Origin: Actinomadura cremea
GTDB taxonomy: Bacteria; Actinomycetota; Actinomycetes; Streptosporangiales; Streptosporangiaceae
Assembly: GCF_014648495.1 (NCBI RefSeq)
Contig: NZ_BMRF01000025.1
Coordinates: 45,547-109,546 of the forward strand
Length of the DNA stretch: 64,000 bases
Direction: 5' to 3'
The notes beneath the pieces were generated by a model. The model searched no databases, was not told the DNA's origin, and saw only the letters and a list, made by a program, of their open reading frames with translations. Numbering within the stretch: the stretch's first letter is position 1; every line of letters starts with the position of its first letter. Position numbers and translations under genes: made by a program. Below are positions 8,307-15,463 of this stretch, one piece after another.

Positions 8307-9056
8307 TCACCGATTCGCCGACGGCTCCGGTTCGGCGAGCGCGAGCACCCAGCCGGTGCTCAGGGGAAGCTCCACCACGTCGACGAACGCGCCGCGGCCC
8401 GCCGTCCCGGAGGACGTCGGCATGTGCGGCAGCAGCGCGCCGATCACCCAGCGGGGCGTGTTCGCCGCGATCACCCGGCGCTCGGCGTTGACGATGACGG
8501 CGTCGGTGGGCGCGCCGCGCAGCACACCGATCAGCCTGCGCTCGAGCTCGCCGACCGCCAGATCCACTCCCGAGACGCCGAGGAAGCGGCCGTCGACGGT
8601 GATGGGGACGGCCGCGGTGACGACGTAGAGCTCGGAGCCGGAGTAGTCGACGTACGGGCCGTACGCGACCCGGCGCCGCGACTGCCGGGCGGGCTTGAAC
8701 CACTCCATCTGGAGGTAGTCGTAGACATCGATGCTGGTGGGGTCGAAGTTGAGCCGCAGCCTGACCGCCAGCTCGCCCTGACGCTGCCACCACGCCATGT
8801 ACCGGTCCTCGCCGTCGATCTGCCCGGGAGCGGCGGCGAAACCGAAGCCGACGGCGAGGCGGTCCTCGGCGAGCAGCTCCCTCAGCAGGCTCTGCACCCC
8901 GTCGAGGTGCGCCTCCGACCAGCCGTCGCCGCCCGGCGGACGGCTCTCGGCGACGGCCTCGGCGATGCGCGAGAGCCGGGCGAACACCGGCTCGAGCGCG
9001 TCGGACGCCGCCCGCGCCAGGGTACCGGCGTCGGGGCCGGGCCGCTTCACGTTCAC
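8307..9056 (-). CDS. Soluble Cache-domain ligand-binding protein, probable amine sensor
   Basis: A 249-residue protein with a Cache (PDC-like) sensory fold and no membrane segment, signal peptide, HTH or enzymatic domain. The binding region shows a tyrosine followed by MEWFKPA, then GPYVDYSGS, and a distal GVSGVDLAV. This resembles the dCache ligand signature (Trp-aromatic, Tyr-x-Asp, distal Asp). The arginine that reads amino-acid carboxylates appears replaced by Met, as in amine-recognising variants. It starts with GTG inside the stop of the GntR gene (GTGA overlap), so the two are translationally coupled and may act together. Sensing of an amine is inference from motif and locus. Confidence 0.75.
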   Translation of the reverse strand: MNVKRPGPDAGTLARAASDALEPVFARLSRIAEAVAESRPPGGDGWSEAHLDGVQSLLRELLAEDRLAVGFGFAAAPGQIDGEDRYMAWWQRQGELAVRLRLNFDPTSIDVYDYLQMEWFKPARQSRRRVAYGPYVDYSGSELYVVTAAVPITVDGRFLGVSGVDLAVGELERRLIGVLRGAPTDAVIVNAERRVIAANTPRWVIGALLPHMPTSSGTAGRGAFVDVVELPLSTGWVLALAEPEPSANR

Positions 9057-9793
9057 AGCTGCGCTCCTTCCTCGGTCAGCAGGAGGTGGAGGGCGGTGAG
9101 TCTGCGCAGATTCCCCGCCACATGCTCCTCGGCGAGCCGGCGGGCCTCCTCGCCGTTCTCGGACACGACCGCGGTCGCGATCGCGTGGTGCTCCTCCACC
9201 ACCGCGTCGAGATCGATCTCGGAACCGAGCGGCAGCCAGAGCAGACCGGACACCTCCGCCTGGAGGTTCGCTTCGAGCCGGGTCAGCCGCGTGGACTGCG
9301 CGGCCACCGACAGTTCGATGTGGAAGCGGCAGTCGGCGCGGATCCGGTCGCCGAGGTCGCCGGCCGTGCGCAGCTGCTCGGTCAGCGCGAACAGCCGGCG
9401 GACGTTGACCGACGAGGCGCGCTCGGCGGCGAGCCGGGCCGATCGGCCGGCCACGGCCTGGTGCTCGTCGACGATGTCGCGCAGCTCCGAGACCGTCATC
9501 GCGGCCAGGCGCCGGCGCTGCGGCTCGATCGGCGGCGACTTGGGGTGCCGGACGAACGAGCCGCCGTTGCGTCCCCGCTTGGTTTCGACCAGGCCCTGCC
9601 CGCGCAGTTCGGCGAGCGCCTCGCGCACCGTCATCGGCGCGACGCCGAACTGGGCCGCGAGATCGACCTCCACGGGCAGCTTCTCCCCGTCGCTCAGCAG
9701 TCCCAGGTGGACGGCCTCGCTGATCCGCTGGACGACCTCCTGAGCCCGGCCGGCCCCCGTCGGGGGCGCGAGCAGCGCAGCGAGCGCGGACAT
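9053..9793 (-). CDS. GntR-family (FadR-type) transcriptional regulator
   Basis: A 246-residue regulator. The N-terminal winged HTH spans about residues 17-85 (EKLPVEVDLAAQFGVAP then MTVREALAELRGQGLVE), with the wing RNGGSFVRHP. The C-terminal all-helical FCD-type ligand domain contains the usual HxxxxxA/DxxFH-like metal and ligand positions (DCRFHIELSVAAQS, EEHHAIATAV). It is transcribed divergently from the permease at 9950 across a 156-bp promoter region. It probably controls both the permease and the P450 operon. The effector is likely an amine or acid of the pathway, which is inference. Confidence 0.92.
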   Translation of the reverse strand: MSALAALLAPPTGAGRAQEVVQRISEAVHLGLLSDGEKLPVEVDLAAQFGVAPMTVREALAELRGQGLVETKRGRNGGSFVRHPKSPPIEPQRRRLAAMTVSELRDIVDEHQAVAGRSARLAAERASSVNVRRLFALTEQLRTAGDLGDRIRADCRFHIELSVAAQSTRLTRLEANLQAEVSGLLWLPLGSEIDLDAVVEEHHAIATAVVSENGEEARRLAEEHVAGNLRRLTALHLLLTEEGAQL

Positions 9794-9862
9794 CTACCGG
9801 TCTCCTTCCGCCCCCGGCGAGCCGAGGCGCGTTCAACGTAGCCGATCGGGCTCGCCGAATGC

Positions 9863-9891
9863 TTGACGCATAACACCTGAAATTGTAGTTT
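9863..9891 (+). promoter_or_regulatory. Probable promoter of the APC permease; overlaps a divergent -10 for the GntR gene
   Basis: On the plus strand TTGACG (9863-9868) is separated by exactly 17 nt from TAGTTT (9886-9891). On the minus strand TACAAT (9882-9887) is a near-consensus -10 for the GntR gene, with no clear -35. The overlapping divergent elements would let one bound regulator control both directions. The word AAATTGT occurs here and also beside the P450 promoter (around 8287), which could reflect a shared operator half. Confidence 0.5.
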
Positions 9892-9949
9892 TCCGCGAAC
9901 CTCGCAGAGCGAGTCGCAGTCCGGCCACCCACCCCCACAGGGAGAGCGG

Positions 9950-11464
9950 ATGACACGCACGACATCCCCATCGGCGGAGTCCGACGGCCCTCCAGAGTCC
10001 CACCACCACGACGACGCCGCTCATCTCCGAGCCTTGGGCTACGCGTCGGAGTTCAAGCGGGACATGAGCCCGTGGGCGAACCTGTCCCTCGGATTCACCT
10101 ACCTGTCCCCGGTCGTCGGCGTCTACACGCTCTTCGCGTACGCCCTCGCCACCGGCGGCCCGCCGATGATCTGGAGCTTCCTCATCGTCGGCGTCGGCCA
10201 GTTCATGGTGGCGCTCGTCTTCAGCGAGGTGGTCGCGCAGTTCCCGGTCGCCGGCGGGGTGTACCCGTGGGCACGCCGGCTCTGGGGCCGCCGGTACGCC
10301 TGGATGACCGGCTGGGTCTACCTGGTCGCGCTGCTGGTCACGATCGCCTCGGTCGTGTACGGCGCCGGCCCCTACATCGCGACCGCGCTCGGCTTCACCG
10401 CCACCGTGAACACCACGATCGTGTGCGCGCTCGTCCTGCTGGCGCTGGCGACGGCGATCAACTTCATGGGCACGAAGGTGCTCGCCGCGGCGGCGCTGAT
10501 CGGGTTCACCGCCGAACTGCTCGGCGCCCTCGCGGTCGGCGGCTGGCTGCTGCTCACGCACCGCGAGCACGACTTCGGGGTCCTGTTCGACACCTTCGGC
10601 GCGGGCGGGGAGGGCGACTACCTTCCCGCGTTCGCGGCCGCCGCGCTGATCGGCGTCTTCCAGTACTACGGCTTCGAGGCGTGCGGCGACGTGGCCGAAG
10701 AGGTCTCCGATCCGGGCCGGCTGATCCCGAAGGCGATGCGCCGCACCATCTACATCGGCGGCGCCGCGGCGACCTTCGTCTGCCTCGCCCTGGTCCTGTC
10801 GGTCACCGACATCACGGCCGTCATCTCCGGGGAGGCCGCCGACCCGGTGGGCACCGTGCTCAACGAGGCGTTCGGTGAGGTCGGCGCCAGAATCGTGCTC
10901 CTGGTGGTGCTGCTGTCGTTCCTCTCCTGCGCCATGAGCCTCCAGGCGGCGGCCGGCCGGCTGGCCTACTCCTACGGCCGGGACGGCATGATCGTCGGGA
11001 GCTCGCTGCTCAGGAGGTTCTCCCAGGCGCGGCACGTGCCGCCGTACGCGCTGGTCGTCGCCGCGCTGGTGCCGGCCGCGATCGTCCTCGGCTCGAAGTT
11101 CTCGACCGACGCGATCACGAAGATCATCAGCTTCGCCTCGCTGGGCATCTACGTCGGCTTCCAGATGGTGGTGCTCGCCGCGCTCCGCGCCCGGCTCAAG
11201 GGCTGGGCGCCGAGCGGCAAGTACACCCTGGGCCGGTGGGGCCTGCCGGTGAACATCGCCGCCCTCGTCTACGGCGTCATCGCCATCGTCAACATGGCCT
11301 GGCCCCGCACGCCGGACGCCCCCTGGTACGACAACTGGATCGTCGCGCTGTCCGGGGTCGTCGTGATCGGCCTCGGCCTGGTGTACATGGCGGCGCACCC
11401 GCTCCACGACCGCAGCACCGCGCCGTACGACGACGCGATCCCGAAGGACCCGGTGAAGGGCTGA
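9950..11464 (+). CDS. APC-superfamily amino-acid/amine permease
   Basis: A 504-residue integral membrane protein with about 12 hydrophobic segments from residue 45 onward. The first helix carries the conserved unwound-helix region (NLSLGFTYLSPVVGVYTLF), and FQYYGFEACGDVAEEVSDP is the characteristic segment after helix 6. The N-terminus is a hydrophilic cytosolic tail with a His-rich stretch (SHHHDD). It imports amino acids or biogenic amines by proton symport. It is divergent from the GntR/Cache pair and probably brings in the substrate of the P450-gamma-glutamyl pathway. A strong hairpin terminator follows 22 nt after the stop. Confidence 0.92.
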   Translation: MTRTTSPSAESDGPPESHHHDDAAHLRALGYASEFKRDMSPWANLSLGFTYLSPVVGVYTLFAYALATGGPPMIWSFLIVGVGQFMVALVFSEVVAQFPVAGGVYPWARRLWGRRYAWMTGWVYLVALLVTIASVVYGAGPYIATALGFTATVNTTIVCALVLLALATAINFMGTKVLAAAALIGFTAELLGALAVGGWLLLTHREHDFGVLFDTFGAGGEGDYLPAFAAAALIGVFQYYGFEACGDVAEEVSDPGRLIPKAMRRTIYIGGAAATFVCLALVLSVTDITAVISGEAADPVGTVLNEAFGEVGARIVLLVVLLSFLSCAMSLQAAAGRLAYSYGRDGMIVGSSLLRRFSQARHVPPYALVVAALVPAAIVLGSKFSTDAITKIISFASLGIYVGFQMVVLAALRARLKGWAPSGKYTLGRWGLPVNIAALVYGVIAIVNMAWPRTPDAPWYDNWIVALSGVVVIGLGLVYMAAHPLHDRSTAPYDDAIPKDPVKG

Positions 11465-11486
11465 CCGTGGAGCCGTAGACGCGGAA

Positions 11487-11514
11487 GGGGCGCGAACCGA
11501 GCGGTTCGCGCCCC
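11487..11514. terminator. Perfect 12-bp hairpin terminator between convergent genes
   Basis: The arms GGGGCGCGAACC (11487-11498) and GGTTCGCGCCCC (11503-11514) are perfect complements around a 4-nt GAGC loop. The hairpin lies between the permease stop and the end of the oppositely oriented YtrA-type gene, so it can serve both directions. There is no U-tract, which is normal for actinomycete terminators. Short direct repeats (CCCGTG three times, GAGCGTG twice) follow immediately. Confidence 0.8.
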
Positions 11515-11586
11515 GTCCCCGTGCCCGTGCCCGTGGAGCGTGGAGCGTGGAAGGCGCGGATCCGGCGGGGTGGTCGCCACGGCCCG

Positions 11587-11964
11587 TCATGACGAGGCCG
11601 GTGCCGGAGCGCCGGACGCCAGCGCCGCCTGGACGATGCGGATCGCCTCGTCCGCGTCGATCCCGGCGCCGGCGATCACGGCCGCGTAGTCGGCGGCGGC
11701 CCGGCGGGCCCGCTCCCGGCCCTCCTCCCCGGCGGCCGACACGAACGAGCCCGCCCGTCCGCGCGTTTCGATCAGCCCCGCCTCCTCCAGCTCCCGGTAG
11801 GCCCGGCCGACCGTGTTGACCGCGAGGCCGAGGTCGGCCGCGAGGTGGCGGATGGTCGGCAGCCGGGCGCCCACGGCCAGCGCGCGGTCCTGGATCTGCC
11901 GGGCGAGCCGGGCCCGCAGCTGCTCGAACGGCGGCACCGGCGAGGCGGAGTCGATGACGATCAT
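11587..11964 (-). CDS. GntR-family (YtrA-type) transcriptional regulator
   Basis: A 125-residue short GntR protein. The winged HTH is at about residues 10-75 (VGARLPTIRHLAADLGLAV then NTVGRAYRELEEAGLIE, wing RGRAGSFV), followed by only two helices. That is the YtrA pattern, with no true ligand domain. Such proteins often autoregulate and control adjacent ABC exporter genes, but no ABC genes are adjacent here. The ATG at 11964 lies inside a 17-bp palindrome, which could be an autoregulatory operator. Confidence 0.9.
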   Translation of the reverse strand: MIVIDSASPVPPFEQLRARLARQIQDRALAVGARLPTIRHLAADLGLAVNTVGRAYRELEEAGLIETRGRAGSFVSAAGEEGRERARRAAADYAAVIAGAGIDADEAIRIVQAALASGAPAPASS

Positions 11965-11967
11965 CGA
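11951..11967. promoter_or_regulatory. 17-bp palindrome over the start codon of the YtrA-type gene
   Basis: TCGATGA-CGA-TCATCGA is a perfect inverted repeat with a 3-nt centre that contains the ATG start (11962-11964). A second small inverted repeat (GGCCCGTCGGGCC) lies about 15 bp upstream of the gene. It may be an operator for the regulator itself. Part of it encodes MIVID, so the symmetry could be coincidental. Confidence 0.3.
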
Positions 11968-12082
11968 ACGATCATGGCCCGTCGGGCCACCGTCGCGCTC
12001 GACGGCGTCCTGAAACGGAGCGCGACGGACGCGCCCAGGCTCCAACAAACCCGCCGATGTCGTCGCATCAAAACGGCAGTGC

Positions 12083-12380
12083 ATGCCAAAGGACGCCCGG
12101 CGCGCCGACCGGCCCGAGTATCAGGCGCTCATCGAGGCCGCCCACTCCGAACCGATGCCGCGTCGGCTCTACCCGTTCACCGGGCACTGGGCGCCGAGTT
12201 TCCCGGCAGTCCCGACTCCCCTCGCCCCCACCTTCGTCTCGATCGACTCACCCATAGGGAGACGGCGGCGACTACACCATCAGGGAATGGTGGACGGGCC
12301 GGTCTTGAACCGTGTTCCCACCGCGCCGCGGCGATCTCGATCACCGTGGCCGGAAGCCCCGCCGACCTGCTGCGGGCGCC
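12083..12380 (+). pseudogene. Decayed DUF6193-family gene
   Basis: Three reading frames in succession spell pieces of what looks like one protein. Frame 2 gives QALIEAAHSEPMPRRLYPFT followed by GHWAPSFP. Frame 3 then gives GDGGDYTIREWWTG. Frame 1 then gives HRAAAISITVAGSPADLL. In order these resemble the C-terminal part of DUF6193 proteins of actinomycetes (an AHAEP..LYPF segment, GGDYxV, then AISIAV). At least two frameshifts separate them, and no intact start or upstream portion is visible. The family name comes from memory of the motif pattern, so it needs a profile search. Confidence 0.42.
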
Positions 12381-12634
12381 CGGCGGTGGCGCGCGGCGGG
12401 CGGCACACGATCGATCGACTCCCGCCGCGGAATCAGCTGCCTTCACATTCATCAGGCGGACGCACAAACGGCAATGCCTTTCACACGTTTCCCACTACGG
12501 CGGGTCCGACCGAATACTACGCCCGACCTCGCCGAAAGGACACCGACCAGGATCGGCCAGACGTAGCCGGAACCGGTGAGAAGCGGGCACGATCACTTCC
12601 ATCTCGGTAATCGTTCGTAGCGGGGTGCGAAGAG

Positions 12635-15454
12635 ATGGCCGTGCAGGAACACGCCTTGATCGGGCGCGACGCCGAATTCGGGGCGCTCACCGAGTCGCTG
12701 GACCGCAGCGTCCGCGGCTCCCGCCAGATCGTCCTCATCGAGGGCGAGCCCGGCATCGGCAAGACGCATCTGCTGGAGGCCCTGCTCGGACGAGCGAGCC
12801 GGCGGGGCGCCCGGACGCTGTCGGGGACGGCGGACGCGATGGGCGGGAGCCGGCCGTTCGGCGCGCTCGCCGCCGCGCTGGCCGCGCCCGCCGGGGACGG
12901 CCTGCTCGCGCCCGCCGGGGCACCGGCGGAGAAGGGACTGGGCGGACTCCAGGTGATCGAGGGGCTGCTGGGCGGCCTGGAGCGGCTCGCCGCGCGCGGG
13001 CCGGTGGTGCTGGCCCTGGAGGACCTGCACTGGGCCGACCAGGAGACGCTGCGGGCGTTCGACGCGGTCGTCCGGCACCTGGGGGCGTTGCCGCTGCTGC
13101 TCGTGGGCACCTACCGCGCGTACCCGCGGGGCGAGGATCTGACGGCCCTGCTCGACCGGGTGGCCTCGCGGGGTGCGGACGTCCTGCGGCTGGGACGGCT
13201 CGGTGAGGAGGCGATCGGGGCGCTGGGCGAGCGGGTGCTCGGCGCGCCGCCGTCGCCCGCGCTGCGGCGGCGGCTGGCGGCCGCCGGCGGCAACCCGCTG
13301 TTCGCCGTCCAGCTCCTGCGGGCGCTTCAGGACGAGGGGACGGTGCGCGTGGCGGGCGGGGTCGCGGACACCGGCGAGGGCCCGCCGCCGCCCGGCCTGC
13401 TCCAGGTCATCGCCCGGCGGTTCGGGCACCTGCCCGCGGCGACGACGGAGCTGCTGCAGGTCGCGTCGGTGCTCGGCACGGCGTTCGCGCCGGGCGACCT
13501 CGCGGTCGTGCTCGGCGAGCCGCTGGCCGGGCTGCTGCCGCGGCTCAACGACGTCGTCGCGCACGGGCTGGTCGAGGAGCGCGGGGACGCGCTCGCGTTC
13601 CGCCACCCGATGATGCGGGACGCGCTGTACGGGAGCCTGCCGTCGGCGATCCGGCGCAGGCTGCATCACGAGGCCGGGACGGCGCTCGCGGCGGCGGGCG
13701 CTCCGGCGGCGCAGGTGGCGGTGCAGCTCGCGGAGGGCGCCCAGCCGGGGGACCCGCAGGCCATCGGCTGGCTGCGCAAGGCCGCGGAGGAGGTGTCCCG
13801 GTATTCGGTGGGGACGGCCGTCCGGCATCTGGAGCGGGCCCTGGAGCTGGCGAGCGGCGACGAGGAGAGGGGGGCCGCCGTCCGCGCCGACCTGGTGCCG
13901 CTGCTGGCGCTGGAAGGGCGGTTCGCGGAGGCGCGGGAGCTGGCGGCGGTGATCCCGCCCGGCCGGCTGACCCTGGAGGACGAGATCCGGCTGCGCAGCG
14001 GCCAGGCCCGTGCCCTGTCGCGGCAGGGCCGCTGGGCCGAGGCCGCGCGCGCCTTCGACGCCATCGCGGAGCTGCTGCCCGCCGGGCCGCTGCGGGCCCT
14101 GTTCGACGCCCGCGCCGCGTACGCGCTGATCTACGCCGGGGAGGTCGCCACCGGGCGGCGGCGCGCGGAGGCCGTCCGGGACGGGGCGCGGGGGCGGGAG
14201 GGCGACCACGCGCAGGCGCTCGGCGCCGCGGTAACGACCCTGAGCCTGGCGCTGGCCGCGGACGGCGAACTCGCGGCGGCGCTGGAGTCCGGCGAGCGGG
14301 GGCTCGCCATCGTCGGCGACTCGCGCCCCGCCCCGGGGGCGTTCCTCTTCCCGCACATCCCGGTCGCCTTCGTCCTGCTGGACGCCGACCGCCCGGCCGA
14401 CGCCGAGCGGGTGCTGAACGGCGGCCACGCACTGATGGAACGGCTGGGCGCGCTGAGCTTCCGGCCGTACTATCCGGGCGTCAACGCGCTGCGGGCCTTC
14501 CACTTCGGCGATTGGGAGACCGCCCTGGCGGAGGCGGAGTCCGGCCTGGTCCTGGACGAGGAGATCGGCACCCGCTGGCTCTTCTTCGCCGAGACCGTGC
14601 TCGGACGGATCGCGCTGGCCCGCGACGACCTGCGCACCGCCGAGCGCATGGCGGCGGAGACCGGGCGGACGCTGGCGGCGTCCGACGCTCCCGAGTTCGC
14701 CGCCGGCCGGGGGTGGTCGCTGTGGATCGAGGCGCTCCTGCTGGAGGCGCGCGGCGAGGCGGACGCGGCGGCGCGGACGGCGGACCGGGCGTGGCGGGCG
14801 CTGGCCGGCTGCCGGCTGCTCGGCAACCGGCTGCCGGCCCTGGACGCGGTGCGGCTCGCGGTCGCGGCCGGTGACCGCGGGCGGGCCGGGACGATCGCGG
14901 AGGCGGCCGAGGCCTACGCGAAGCGCGCCGGGACCCCCACCGCCGCCGGGCTGCACCTGCACTGCGCCGGCCTGGCCGCCGGCGACACGGGCGCGCTCGT
15001 GGCGTCGGTCGAGGCGTACCGGGAGGGGGCCCGGGTCTTCGAGCACGGGCTCGCCGCCGGGAGCGCCGCCGTCGCGCTGGCGCGGGACGGGCGGGCGGCG
15101 GACGCGCGGCGGATGCTCACCGAGGCGCTGGAGCGTTTCGAGCCGCTGGGCGCGCGGCGGGAGGCGGCCCGCGCCACCGCCGCGCTGCGGGCACTCGGCG
15201 TGCGCCCGGGGGTGCGGCGGCGGCGCCCGGACCGCCCGGCGCACGGGTGGCCGGCGCTGACCCCGACCGAGCGGAACATCGCCGCGCTCGTCGCCGAGGG
15301 CCTCACCAACCCGCAGATCGCCGAGCGCGTGTTCATCTCGCGCTACACCGTGGAGACGCACCTCAAGCGGATCTTCACGAAGCTGGACGTGCGCAGCCGC
15401 GCCGAGTTGGCCGCCCGGGTCGTCGCCCGCCCGGCGCACGCGCCGTCCGACTGA
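12635..15454 (+). CDS. Large LuxR-family (LAL) ATP-binding transcriptional regulator
   Basis: A 939-residue LAL/STAND-type regulator. The Walker A motif is GEPGIGKT (residues 37-44), and Walker B with sensor-like residues is VVLALEDLHWADQET (about 128-142). A long helical TPR-like middle region follows. The C-terminal LuxR HTH at about residues 875-935 reads LTPTERNIAALVAEGLTNPQ followed by IAERVFISRYTVETHLKRIF. Its stop lies 9 nt from the end of the giant minus-strand operon at 15464-36234, so the two units are convergent. Whether it regulates that operon cannot be seen from the sequence. The ATG at 12635 follows a modest GAAGAG ribosome-binding site. Confidence 0.93.
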   Translation: MAVQEHALIGRDAEFGALTESLDRSVRGSRQIVLIEGEPGIGKTHLLEALLGRASRRGARTLSGTADAMGGSRPFGALAAALAAPAGDGLLAPAGAPAEKGLGGLQVIEGLLGGLERLAARGPVVLALEDLHWADQETLRAFDAVVRHLGALPLLLVGTYRAYPRGEDLTALLDRVASRGADVLRLGRLGEEAIGALGERVLGAPPSPALRRRLAAAGGNPLFAVQLLRALQDEGTVRVAGGVADTGEGPPPPGLLQVIARRFGHLPAATTELLQVASVLGTAFAPGDLAVVLGEPLAGLLPRLNDVVAHGLVEERGDALAFRHPMMRDALYGSLPSAIRRRLHHEAGTALAAAGAPAAQVAVQLAEGAQPGDPQAIGWLRKAAEEVSRYSVGTAVRHLERALELASGDEERGAAVRADLVPLLALEGRFAEARELAAVIPPGRLTLEDEIRLRSGQARALSRQGRWAEAARAFDAIAELLPAGPLRALFDARAAYALIYAGEVATGRRRAEAVRDGARGREGDHAQALGAAVTTLSLALAADGELAAALESGERGLAIVGDSRPAPGAFLFPHIPVAFVLLDADRPADAERVLNGGHALMERLGALSFRPYYPGVNALRAFHFGDWETALAEAESGLVLDEEIGTRWLFFAETVLGRIALARDDLRTAERMAAETGRTLAASDAPEFAAGRGWSLWIEALLLEARGEADAAARTADRAWRALAGCRLLGNRLPALDAVRLAVAAGDRGRAGTIAEAAEAYAKRAGTPTAAGLHLHCAGLAAGDTGALVASVEAYREGARVFEHGLAAGSAAVALARDGRAADARRMLTEALERFEPLGARREAARATAALRALGVRPGVRRRRPDRPAHGWPALTPTERNIAALVAEGLTNPQIAERVFISRYTVETHLKRIFTKLDVRSRAELAARVVARPAHAPSD

Positions 15455-15463
15455 GCCCGGCGG

